A DNA stretch of 17,273 bases from a bacterium (GTDB lineage Bacteria; SZUA-79; Acidulodesulfobacterales; Acidulodesulfobacteraceae): positions 1 through 17,273 of the forward strand of contig JAJZYC010000014.1 of assembly GCA_021806125.1 (NCBI GenBank), read 5' to 3'. Numbering within the stretch: position 1 is the first letter of the stretch; each line of letters starts with the position of its first letter. Positions 1 through 6,949 of the stretch are shown here, piece by piece. A model generated the notes under the pieces. That model ran no database searches. It had not been told where the DNA came from and saw only the letters and a program-made list of their open reading frames with translations. The translations under genes were made by a program, and so were the position numbers.

Positions 1-1301
1 ACGAAAAAAAAAGAATAGACAAAGCCGTAGAAGAAATAGTTAAAGAGCTTAAAAAGATATCGAAGCCTATTCAGGACCAGAAAGAAATAGCGCAGGTCGG
101 TACCATATCGGCAAACAACGACGAAACTATCGGTTCTATTATTGCGGAAGCCATGGATAAAGTAGGCAAAGAAGGCGTTATTACGGTCGAAGAAGCAAAG
201 AGCATGGAAACGACGCTTGAAGTAGTTGAAGGGATGCAGTTCGACAGAGGCTATTTATCTCCTTATTTTGTGACGGATTCCGAAAGAATGGAATGCGTTT
301 TGGATGACCCGTATATTTTGATTAACGAAAAGAAAATATCTGCAATGAAAGATTTACTGCCTATTCTCGAACAAATTGCAAAATCGGGACGCCCGTTTAT
401 TATAATTTCGGAAGATGTTGAAGGAGAAGCTCTTGCAACGCTTGTCGTAAATAAATTAAGAGGCACTTTAAACTGCTGTGCCGTTAAAGCCCCGGGCTTC
501 GGCGACAGGAGAAAGGCTATGCTCGAAGATTTAGCAACATTAACCGGAGGGCAGGTAATTTCCGAAGATATAGGCGTTAAGCTCGAGTCTATCACGCTTA
601 AGGACCTCGGCCATGCAAAAAGAATAACCGTGGATAAAGACAACACCACTATAGTCGATGGAGCAGGTTCAAAAACAGATATAGAAAAAAGGGTTAAACA
701 AATCAGAGCTCAGATAGAAGAATCTACATCTGATTACGATAAAGAAAAACTGCAGGAAAGACTTGCAAAATTAATCGGCGGAGTTGCCGTGATTAACGTA
801 GGCGCGGCTACCGAAACCGAAATGAAAGAAAAGAAAGCCAGAGTCGAAGACGCGCTTCACGCCACGAGGGCTGCCGTAGAAGAAGGTATAGTTCCCGGAG
901 GCGGTGTCGCACTCTTAAGGGCGGCTAAGGTCTTGGATAAATTAAAAGGAGCAAACCACGACGAAGATTCCGGCGTTAAAATAATTAAAAGAGCCGTGCA
1001 GGAGCCTTTAAGAATGATTGCCGAAAATGCCGGCGTTGAAGGCTCGATAGTTATAGACAAAGTTCTTAATAATCAAGAATCTGCTTTTGGATATAATGCG
1101 GCTGCTGACAAATACGAAGACCTTATTAAAGCGGGTATTATCGACCCGACTAAGGTTGAAAGGACAGCTCTTCAAAATGCAGCAAGCGTAGCATCGCTTA
1201 TGCTTACTACCGAAGCAATGATTGCGGACAAGCCTGAAGAAAAACCTGCCGGAGGAATGCCCGGAGGAATGCCCGGAGGCGGAATGGGCGGAATGTATTA
1301 A
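1..1301 (+). CDS. groEL: Chaperonin GroEL (60 kDa), 5'-truncated by the window edge
   Basis: ATP-dependent protein-folding chaperonin that works as a cytoplasmic double heptameric ring with GroES. The reading frame is open from base 3, so the gene begins upstream; about 433 of roughly 547 residues are present and about 113 are missing. The visible part covers the end of the N-terminal equatorial domain (QVGTISAN, EAMDKVGKEGVITVE), the intermediate and apical domains (EGMQFDRGYLSPYF, EDVEGEALATLVVN, KAPGFGDRRKAML) and the C-terminal equatorial domain (KKARVEDALHATRAA). The Asp of RVEDALHA, at 849-851, corresponds to the ATP-hydrolysis aspartate of E. coli GroEL. The protein ends in the usual Gly-Met-rich flexible tail, here with some prolines and a terminal tyrosine. 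No frameshift or internal stop is seen. The gene is followed by its own terminator, so it is the last gene of its unit; groES is not in view. Confidence 0.98.
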   Translation, partial: EKKRIDKAVEEIVKELKKISKPIQDQKEIAQVGTISANNDETIGSIIAEAMDKVGKEGVITVEEAKSMETTLEVVEGMQFDRGYLSPYFVTDSERMECVLDDPYILINEKKISAMKDLLPILEQIAKSGRPFIIISEDVEGEALATLVVNKLRGTLNCCAVKAPGFGDRRKAMLEDLATLTGGQVISEDIGVKLESITLKDLGHAKRITVDKDNTTIVDGAGSKTDIEKRVKQIRAQIEESTSDYDKEKLQERLAKLIGGVAVINVGAATETEMKEKKARVEDALHATRAAVEEGIVPGGGVALLRAAKVLDKLKGANHDEDSGVKIIKRAVQEPLRMIAENAGVEGSIVIDKVLNNQESAFGYNAAADKYEDLIKAGIIDPTKVERTALQNAASVASLMLTTEAMIADKPEEKPAGGMPGGMPGGGMGGMY

Positions 1302-1350
1302 TAAATTAACCGCGACAGCATAACAGCTAAATAAAATAACTTATTAACGA

Positions 1351-1392
1351 TGCCGAAAATGTTGGGATCTCCAGCATTTTCGGCATTTTGTT
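1351..1392 (+). terminator. Intrinsic terminator after groEL
   Basis: A 15-bp stem pairs 1351-1365 with 1371-1385 through one G-U wobble around a 5-base loop (GATCT). It is followed directly by TTTTGTT. It lies 50 bases after the groEL stop codon and is the clearest rho-independent terminator in the window. Confidence 0.9.
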
Positions 1393-1403
1393 ATAGATTG
1401 CCG

Positions 1404-1493
1404 TATACCCAAATCTTGATTTAGAAAATATTTATATATTCCAATCCTAAGTAAATCCAGAATATAAAATCCTAAATCGTGATTTAGGGTATA
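1404..1493. repeat. Imperfect inverted repeat pair with nested AAATC..GATTT palindromes
   Basis: Arm 1 (1404-1424) reads TATACCC, AAATC, TT, GATTTAG. Arm 2 (1472-1493) read on the other strand gives TATACCC, TAAATC, AC, GATTTAG. The arms therefore match as an inverted repeat with one inserted base and two changed centre bases. Each arm is itself a short palindrome, the second being CCTAAATC-GT-GATTTAGG at 1471-1488. The whole could fold as a hairpin of about 90 nt. It sits past the groEL terminator in the non-coding gap 1302-1641 and may be a small dispersed element or a protein-binding site. Only one copy is visible here. Confidence 0.5.
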
Positions 1494-1561
1494 TATTTAT
1501 GGATTGCCGGATTGACTGGATAGTTGAATTTTTTAAATAATTTCTAAATGGTTATTAAGGG

Positions 1562-1582
1562 GCAGACTATAAGATCGTCTGC
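1562..1582. other. Short stem-loop upstream of the moaB promoter
   Basis: GCAGAC (1562-1567) pairs perfectly with GTCTGC (1577-1582) around a 9-base loop. It lies upstream of the predicted promoter, so it is not in the moaB transcript. It could be an operator half of the same control region or a chance hairpin. Confidence 0.3.
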
Positions 1583-1587
1583 TTAAA

Positions 1588-1619
1588 ACGGCAAGTCGAA
1601 ACGTTGACTTTTTTGCCGT
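1588..1619. promoter_or_regulatory. Operator-like inverted repeat around the moaB -35 box
   Basis: ACGGCAA (1588-1594) and TTGCCGT (1613-1619) are perfect inverted 7-mers. Inside them GTC (1595-1597) and GAC (1606-1608) also match as inverted triplets, and AACGTT (1600-1605) lies between. The -35 box (1604-1609) is inside the repeat. A dimeric regulator bound here would be placed to block or assist RNA polymerase. No known operator consensus was recognised; the ModE consensus does not fit. Confidence 0.4.
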
Positions 1620-1632
1620 AATAGTTTAAAAT
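1604..1632 (+). promoter_or_regulatory. Sigma-70-type promoter of the moaB operon, predicted leaderless
   Basis: The -35 is TTGACT (1604-1609), the spacer is 17 bases and the -10 is TAAAAT (1627-1632), each one base from consensus. Transcription would start near 1639-1642. The moaB ATG is at 1642 with no Shine-Dalgarno sequence before it, so the mRNA would carry 0 to 3 untranslated bases. Confidence 0.7.
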
Positions 1633-1641
1633 TCAATTATA

Positions 1642-2175
1642 ATGGGGCATTTAGAACATAAAAAAGATATAAAAGCCGGCAAGCTTTTAGACGTTTATGT
1701 CATAACGTTAAGCGATACGAGAAAAGAAAGCGAAGATGAAAGCGGAAGCTATATAAAAGAAAAACTTTTATCGGCTTCCCATAAAGTGTCGGGTTACAGT
1801 ATTATAAAAGACGATAAAGAACTGCTCGAAAACATTATCGTAAAAATTTGTTATCCGGATCAGAAACATAAAACCGATGCCTTAATTATAAACGGCGGAA
1901 CTGGAGTTTCTTTTAAAGATATAACTTACGAAACGTTAAAAAATTTATACGATAAAGAGCTGTATGGTTTCGGGGAGTTATTCAGGAGTTTAAGCTATAA
2001 TGAAATAGGTTCTTCCGCCATTATGTCGCGTGCTTCCGCAGGAATATATAACGGGAAGATAATTTTTTCCGTCCCAGGTTCTTTGAATGCCGTAAAATTA
2101 GCTATGGATAAGATAATTCTTAATGAAATCGGGCATATTTATTATGAAATATCAAAACATCTCTCTATAATATGA
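1642..2175 (+). CDS. moaB: MoaB/Mog-type molybdenum cofactor protein
   Basis: A 177-residue single-domain protein of the MoaB/MogA family, which binds molybdopterin and in active members adenylylates it before molybdenum insertion in the cytoplasm. Family landmarks are LDVYVITLSDTR near residues 16-27, the phosphate-binding loop NGGTG (84-88) followed by D93, FGELFR (110-115), MSRASAG (128-134) and VPGSLNAV (144-151). The ATG at 1642 has no ribosome binding site but lies just after a strong promoter, which argues for a leaderless start. The stop overlaps the start of the moaD-moaE fusion by four bases (ATGA), so the two are probably translationally coupled. The family includes both active MogA/Cnx1G-type and less clear MoaB-type members; the exact activity is not settled by the sequence alone. 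Other Moco genes (moaA, moaC, moeA) are not in view. Confidence 0.88.
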   Translation: MGHLEHKKDIKAGKLLDVYVITLSDTRKESEDESGSYIKEKLLSASHKVSGYSIIKDDKELLENIIVKICYPDQKHKTDALIINGGTGVSFKDITYETLKNLYDKELYGFGELFRSLSYNEIGSSAIMSRASAGIYNGKIIFSVPGSLNAVKLAMDKIILNEIGHIYYEISKHLSII

Positions 2176-2849
2176 TAAATATAAAAGTCCGGCTTTTTGC
2201 CGCTTTAAAAGAAATAATTGGAAAAAATCGGTTAGATTTGCAAATTCCCGAAGGCTCATCAGTGGGATATGCTATTGCGGCCATAGAAGAAGCCTACCCG
2301 GCGGTGAAAAAAATAATTAGAATTTCTAAGTTTGCCGTTAATATGGAATATGCGAATGCCGAAAAAAAATTGACCGAAGGGGACGAAATAACTATTATTA
2401 TGCCTGTAAGCGGAGGCGTTTGTTCCTCGGCGGAAAAGAATATGCATATAGAAATAACCGGTGAAAAAATAGACGATGCTAAAGTTCTCGATTTCGTTTC
2501 AGATGCTTCGGCAGGGTCTGTTCTTTTGTTTAACGGAACGGTTAGGGATAACGACGACGGCAAGCCTGTAGAATATTTATATTACGAGGCGTATGAAGAA
2601 ATGGCGGTTAAAGAAATTAAGAAATTAATTGAAGCCGCATTTGATAAGTATGACATTCTAAAAGTCTGCGTAATACACAGGACGGGAAAGATGAATGCAG
2701 GTGAAATTTCTATTTCCATAGGGGTTTCAAGTCCCCACAGGGAAGATTCCTATATTGCGTCGAAATTTTTAATAGATAATATAAAGGAAACTGTGCCGGT
2801 TTGGAAGAAGGAAATGTTCGAAGAAGGCGGCAGATGGAAAAAAATATAA
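2172..2849 (+). CDS. MoaD-MoaE fusion, molybdopterin synthase
   Basis: A 225-residue fusion of the small and large subunits of molybdopterin synthase, which puts two sulfurs onto cyclic pyranopterin monophosphate (precursor Z) to make molybdopterin. Residues 1-82 are a ubiquitin-fold MoaD domain (IKVRLFAALKE at the start) ending in MPVSGG, with the diglycine at 81-82. After a short linker, residues 90-225 are MoaE: LLFNGTVRD (R125), VIHRTGKM (HR 169-170), SSPHRED (187-192), PVWKKE with two lysines (212-213) matching the MoaE catalytic lysines, and GGRW (219-222). In separate MoaD proteins the diglycine is the free C-terminus that is thiocarboxylated, so this fusion probably needs cleavage after G82, as reported for the mycobacterial fusion MoaX. 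The start overlaps moaB by four bases and lacks a ribosome binding site. The end overlaps the next gene. Confidence 0.93.
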   Translation: MINIKVRLFAALKEIIGKNRLDLQIPEGSSVGYAIAAIEEAYPAVKKIIRISKFAVNMEYANAEKKLTEGDEITIIMPVSGGVCSSAEKNMHIEITGEKIDDAKVLDFVSDASAGSVLLFNGTVRDNDDGKPVEYLYYEAYEEMAVKEIKKLIEAAFDKYDILKVCVIHRTGKMNAGEISISIGVSSPHREDSYIASKFLIDNIKETVPVWKKEMFEEGGRWKKI

Positions 2850-5845
2850 AAAGAATAAATAATATGAAAGAATACAATAAAGAACTATATTTAGGCATAG
2901 ACATAGGTTCAACCACCGTTAAATTTGCAATTTTAGACAAAAGCCTGAGAGTTCTAAAAAAAGATTATATAAGGTCAAACGGCGAATCTATTAAAACGGC
3001 TTATAATGTTTTAAAAAGTATTTTTGATGAATTTTCGGAAAATTCTTTTGCCGGAATAGGAGCTACCGGTTCCGGTTCGCGGACGTTAGGGGAGGTTTTA
3101 GGCATTCCCAATATAAACGAACTTGTTGCGCAGACGGAAGCCGTAAAATATTTTTATCCAGATGTAAGAACGGTCATAGAAATGGGCGGACAGGATTCTA
3201 AATTTCTTATGCTTAAGAAAAATAAAGAAACCGGACAGATTTTCTTGGAGGACTTCGGATTAAACGACTTATGCGCCGCCGGGACGGGTTCTTTTCTCGA
3301 CCAGCAGGCGGAAAGACTTAATATAAATATAGAAAATGAATTCGGAAAATTAGCCTTAGAATCGAAAAATCCGGCAAAGATAGCTGGAAGATGTACCGTA
3401 TTTGCCAAGTCGGATATGATTCACCTTCAGCAGGTTTCGACGCCTATACCCGATATCGTTGCGGGATTGTGCTACGCCGTCGCAAGAACGTTTATAGGAA
3501 CGATTGCAAAGGGCAAAAAATTTGAAAAGCCTGTTATTTTTCAGGGCGGGGTGGCATTTAACCAGGGTATGGCGAGGGCATTCAAGGATATACTGAATCT
3601 TAAAGACAGCGAACTTATTGTACCGGAACATCATACGGTTATGTCTGCGATAGGAATAGCCATAATTTCGCAGAATGAAAAAAATTTTAAATTTAAAGGG
3701 CTGGAACGCCTTAAAGAATTTATCGAGAAAAATAAATTAACCGGCAGATACAGAGACAGGCTTAAGCATTATCATTCTGAAGATAAAAAAGATAACGATG
3801 CGGATTTAGATAATTTAAGCGCCCTTAAATGCCGTTCCGGCTTAACGGTTCCCGTTTATATAGGAGTAGATACTGGTTCCGTTTCCACAAATGTAGTTTT
3901 ATTAGACGAAAATAAACAGCTTCTGGTAAAAAAATATAAAAAGACCAACGGTAAACCTATTGAGGTCGTCAGAGATACCCTTTATGAAATATATCTAGAA
4001 TTAAAAAATTTTAACGTGGATGCTTCCGTTAGGGGAGTCTGCACTACCGGTTCCGGAAGATATTTGATAGCGGACTATATCGGGGCGGATGTAGTTAAAA
4101 ACGAAATAACGGCGCAGGCGGCGGCGTCTATCTTTATCGATAAAGACGTGGACACCGTTTTCGAAATCGGAGGACAGGATTCAAAATATATAAGAATTAA
4201 GAACGGCGTGGTAATAGATTTTGAAATGAATAAAGCCTGCGCCGCGGGTACGGGTTCGTTTCTGGAAGAACAAGCACAGAAACTCAACATAGATATTATT
4301 AAAGAATTTGCCGATAAAGCTTTTAACGCTTCAAGTTCGTGCAACCTTGGCGACAGATGCACGGTATTTATGGAATCCGACCTCGTATCTCATCAGCAGA
4401 AAGGCGCCGATAAAGACCAGCTTATCGCAGGACTCGCATATTCTATAGTCGAGAATTACTTAAATAAAGTAGTTTTAGGAAAACCTGTTGGCGGCCGCAT
4501 ACTTTTTCAGGGCGGCGTTGCATTGAATAAAGCGGTCGTAAGCGCTTTTGAAACTCTTCTCGATAAGAAAATAGTCATTCCGGAACACAATGAGGTAACC
4601 GGGGCTATAGGAAGCGCCCTTATTGCTTTTCAGAATAAAGGTCCGTCTAAATTTGCCGGTTTCGACCTCAGGAACAGAAAGTACTTCAGGGAATCTTTCG
4701 AATGCCAGAAATGTTCTAATTTATGCGATGTCAATAAAGTTACCGTAGAGCAGGAATCTCCGCATTATTACGGAGCAAGATGCGATATATTCGAAATAGA
4801 TAAAACTAAAATAAAAAAAGGGGAAAACTTTTTAAAATTCAGAAAAGAACTTTTATTGGGCGGGTATTCCGCGGAAAACGAATCAGATTATTCAAAACTC
4901 CGCTTAGGCATTCCTTTATGCTTGGAAACATACGACCTTTTTCCTTTTTATAATGAATTTTTTACAAAACTTGGATTTAACGTTATTTTATCCGACGAAA
5001 CTAACAGGCAGATTATAAATGAGTCTAATATGCTTTCCGTAACCGATACCTGTTTTCCGGTAAAAGTAGTAGCCGGACATGTAAAAAATCTGATAGATAA
5101 GAAGGTTGACGCAATTTTTCTGCCGGCGCTCGTAAATAGAGAAAAAAATCACGAATTTCAGAAAAATACATATCAATGTCCTTATATTCAGGGTGTTCCA
5201 AGCATAGTAAAATCGCTTTTGGAATTTAATAAGATAAAGGTTATTGCTCCTGAAATCAGAATGCTTGAAGACGGTTCCGATTATGACCAGACGATAAACA
5301 ATATCTCCAGAAATTTAAAAGGTTTAGGCATATCTAAAAAGAAAATTGTGAACGCGTTCCGCTGTGCTGTTCAAAAACAAAAATATTTTTTTGAAACGTT
5401 AAAAATGAAAGGAAGAGAGGTTATAGAAAAATACGAGGATATTACGGTATTAATCGGCAGGCCTTATAACACACAAGACGACGGGATTAATTTAGCTATT
5501 TCCAATAAAATATCTTCTTTGGGAGTAACCGTTATTCCGATGGATTTTCTTGATATAGGCGAAGTTTCTATTTACGGAGAGCATGATAATATGTTCTGGC
5601 ATTCCGGGCACAAAATTTTATCCGCTGCAAAGATAATAATGGATAATCCTAAACTTAACGCTGTTTATGTTACTAATTATGCCTGCGGCCCCGATTCGTT
5701 CATTAAGACTTTTTTTGCAGACTATATGAAATATAAGCCCTACCTTGAAATAGAAATAGACGAACATAATGCCGATGCCGGCTACGTAACGAGACTTGAG
5801 GCTTTCTTTGACAGCATAAAGGATTTCAAGCCTGAAAATATTTGA
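2834..5845 (+). CDS. Large 2-hydroxyacyl-CoA dehydratase activase-like protein, two BcrAD/BadFG domains plus DUF2229
   Basis: A 1003-residue ATPase of the BadF/BadG/BcrA/HgdC family. Classical members use ATP hydrolysis to drive one low-potential electron from a [4Fe-4S] cluster into a dehydratase or reductase. Two ASKHA domains lie in tandem: the first near 19-290 (GIDIGSTTVK at 21), the second near 341-610 (GVDTGSVSTN at 344). Each carries both cluster cysteines, CAAGTGSF at C147 and C469 and CTVF at C187 and C509. One chain could therefore supply all four ligands that HgdC assembles as a dimer. A Cys cluster C624, C627, C631 follows, then a DUF2229-type region from about 690 to the end. 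The ATG at 2834 was chosen because AGAAGG lies 6 bases before it; ATG 2801 and 2864 are alternatives. It overlaps the moaD-moaE end by 16 bases, so it is in that operon. No dehydratase (HgdAB-like) subunits are nearby and the substrate is unknown. Confidence 0.88.
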   Translation: MEKNIKRINNMKEYNKELYLGIDIGSTTVKFAILDKSLRVLKKDYIRSNGESIKTAYNVLKSIFDEFSENSFAGIGATGSGSRTLGEVLGIPNINELVAQTEAVKYFYPDVRTVIEMGGQDSKFLMLKKNKETGQIFLEDFGLNDLCAAGTGSFLDQQAERLNINIENEFGKLALESKNPAKIAGRCTVFAKSDMIHLQQVSTPIPDIVAGLCYAVARTFIGTIAKGKKFEKPVIFQGGVAFNQGMARAFKDILNLKDSELIVPEHHTVMSAIGIAIISQNEKNFKFKGLERLKEFIEKNKLTGRYRDRLKHYHSEDKKDNDADLDNLSALKCRSGLTVPVYIGVDTGSVSTNVVLLDENKQLLVKKYKKTNGKPIEVVRDTLYEIYLELKNFNVDASVRGVCTTGSGRYLIADYIGADVVKNEITAQAAASIFIDKDVDTVFEIGGQDSKYIRIKNGVVIDFEMNKACAAGTGSFLEEQAQKLNIDIIKEFADKAFNASSSCNLGDRCTVFMESDLVSHQQKGADKDQLIAGLAYSIVENYLNKVVLGKPVGGRILFQGGVALNKAVVSAFETLLDKKIVIPEHNEVTGAIGSALIAFQNKGPSKFAGFDLRNRKYFRESFECQKCSNLCDVNKVTVEQESPHYYGARCDIFEIDKTKIKKGENFLKFRKELLLGGYSAENESDYSKLRLGIPLCLETYDLFPFYNEFFTKLGFNVILSDETNRQIINESNMLSVTDTCFPVKVVAGHVKNLIDKKVDAIFLPALVNREKNHEFQKNTYQCPYIQGVPSIVKSLLEFNKIKVIAPEIRMLEDGSDYDQTINNISRNLKGLGISKKKIVNAFRCAVQKQKYFFETLKMKGREVIEKYEDITVLIGRPYNTQDDGINLAISNKISSLGVTVIPMDFLDIGEVSIYGEHDNMFWHSGHKILSAAKIIMDNPKLNAVYVTNYACGPDSFIKTFFADYMKYKPYLEIEIDEHNADAGYVTRLEAFFDSIKDFKPENI

Positions 5846-5873
5846 CATTTTTTTATTATTATATAATAATAAA
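5842..5873 (+). promoter_or_regulatory. perR promoter with a perfect 22-bp AT palindrome, probable autoregulatory operator
   Basis: A consensus -35 box TTGACA (5842-5847) overlaps the TGA stop of the preceding gene. Possible -10 boxes are TAATAA (5864-5869, 16-base spacer) or AATAAT (5865-5870, 17-base spacer). Positions 5852-5873 form a perfect palindrome with half-site TTTATTATTAT, covering spacer and -10. It resembles AT-rich PerR/Fur-family boxes in composition but does not match the Bacillus 7-1-7 PerR box exactly. Its position just before a perR gene suggests autorepression. Confidence 0.55.
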
Positions 5874-5904
5874 TATTATATAAAGAGAGAGTTAATTATT
5901 TTTT

Positions 5905-6369
5905 ATGAATTCGAAACCTAGATTAAATGCGATATTATTAAAAATAAAAAAAATGGGTTACAGTCTTACTCCGCAAAGGCTTGAAATTATTAAGATTATA
6001 TCCGAATCTAAAAACCATCCGTCCGCTACGGAAGTATATAATAAAGTCAAGGAATTATATCCGATGGTTTCATTGAATACCGTTTATAAAAATCTTTCTA
6101 TGCTTGCGTCTCTGCATGAAGTTAAAGAAATAAAAACTATGCAGGATTCTGTCCGTTACGATGGGGATATTTCTTTGCATGGGCACGCTATATGCGAAAA
6201 ATGCGGAAAAATAATCGACGTCGAGATAGGCGAGTTTGATTTTAAGGGATTTTTTGAAACTAAAATAAAGAACAAGCTGGACGAGAATTATCGGATAAGA
6301 AATTACGGGGTTGAATTTTACGGCTTATGCGGCGGTTGCGATAAAGACGAGTCCCCTTCCAATACGTAG
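5905..6369 (+). CDS. perR: PerR-type peroxide-sensing Fur-family repressor
   Basis: A 154-residue Fur-superfamily metalloregulator. The N-terminal winged helix spans about 18-85 with LTPQRLEII (21-29) and recognition-helix sequence SLNTVYKNL (56-64). The C-terminal dimerisation and metal domain has two Cys pairs for structural zinc, C97/C100 (ICEKC) and C142/C145 (LCGGC). The regulatory ligands of Bacillus PerR (His37, Asp85, His91, His93, Asp104) all have counterparts: H38, D86, H92, H94 and D105. Asp at the last position, rather than the Glu of Fur, is the feature linked to peroxide sensing through iron-catalysed histidine oxidation. Peroxide-responsive repression of stress and iron genes is therefore the likeliest role, though no target genes are adjacent. 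The start has only a weak GAGAGAG upstream. The last 52 bases overlap the end of the convergent IorB-like gene. Confidence 0.85.
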   Translation: MNSKPRLNAILLKIKKMGYSLTPQRLEIIKIISESKNHPSATEVYNKVKELYPMVSLNTVYKNLSMLASLHEVKEIKTMQDSVRYDGDISLHGHAICEKCGKIIDVEIGEFDFKGFFETKIKNKLDENYRIRNYGVEFYGLCGGCDKDESPSNT

Positions 6370-6944
6370 TCGTATCCTTTTAAAATAGCCTGAATGGTAT
6401 TTTTCTTTTCCGCATCGTTTTTAGAAAACAAAGCCGTCTGCCTGAATACGGAATCGAGGTCCAGCAGATTGCTTTTTGCGATAAAAGCCCCTATAAGCGA
6501 ATTATATGCGCTTACCTTATTTTTTCCCATAGCATCCATGTCTATTATATTCTTAACGGGTATTTTATATATATTTCCCGTCTTTTCGTTTAGCTTGTGA
6601 GAAACCGCATCGTTGTCCGTTAGCCAGTAATCGCAAACGTTAAATGCTGAATAATCGGATAAAACCAGAGTATTATTGTTTATGAAAGGAAGATAGTTCA
6701 ACGTCGACTGGTAATCTAAACTGATGACCGCGTCTATGTTTTGAAGACAGCTTATAGACTCAAACTTCCCTACTTTTATAACCGCGTATGTGAGAGCGTA
6801 ATTCGATATATTGGATACTGGTTTGATTAAAAGCGAAACATTAAAATTTTCGCTTTTTAAAGAAAAGTAGATAAATTTACTTAAGTATTTAATCTCTTTA
6901 AAATCGGCGCCGTTTAATATAAGATTGTAATTTATATTTTCCAT
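6318..6944 (-). CDS. Divergent IorB-like protein (2-oxoacid:ferredoxin oxidoreductase gamma-type), probably noncatalytic
   Basis: A 208-residue protein placed five bases after the IorA-like gene, the usual order of iorA-iorB. Similarity to IorB, the small subunit of indolepyruvate ferredoxin oxidoreductase, is weak but collinear. Residues 70-98 (DAVISLDYQSTLNYLPFI, then NTLVLSDY) match the family stretch around a Leu-Tyr-Leu-Pro motif. The segment near 126-155 (YKIPVKNIIDM, then YNSLIGAFIA) matches its C-terminal half. The N-terminal glycine motif (GGQG type) reads NGADFKE and the EVHGMxQRGG-type motif reads LIKPVSNISNYA, so both are lost. No ribosome binding site is seen; translation may be coupled to the gene before. 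Its last 17 codons are antisense to the end of perR. The reading frame is intact, so it is more likely a diverged protein than a pseudogene. Confidence 0.6.
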   Translation of the reverse strand: MENINYNLILNGADFKEIKYLSKFIYFSLKSENFNVSLLIKPVSNISNYALTYAVIKVGKFESISCLQNIDAVISLDYQSTLNYLPFINNNTLVLSDYSAFNVCDYWLTDNDAVSHKLNEKTGNIYKIPVKNIIDMDAMGKNKVSAYNSLIGAFIAKSNLLDLDSVFRQTALFSKNDAEKKNTIQAILKGYDYVLEGDSSLSQPPHKP

Positions 6945-6949
6945 TTTTT

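Noticed and set aside
1562..1640. Moco (molybdenum cofactor) riboswitch before moaB
   Set aside because: The stem-loops lie upstream of and within the predicted promoter, so they would not be transcribed with moaB. The riboswitch consensus was not recognised either.
2801..2833. ATG 2801 as the start of the activase
   Set aside because: It would add an 11-residue Arg-rich stretch antecedent to the family domain and lengthen the overlap with moaE. AGAAGG is placed for ATG 2834.
5905..6369. Ferric uptake regulator (Fur) or zinc regulator (Zur) in the strict sense
   Set aside because: D105 in CGKIIDVE corresponds to Asp104 of PerR, where Fur has Glu, and all other PerR ligands are present.
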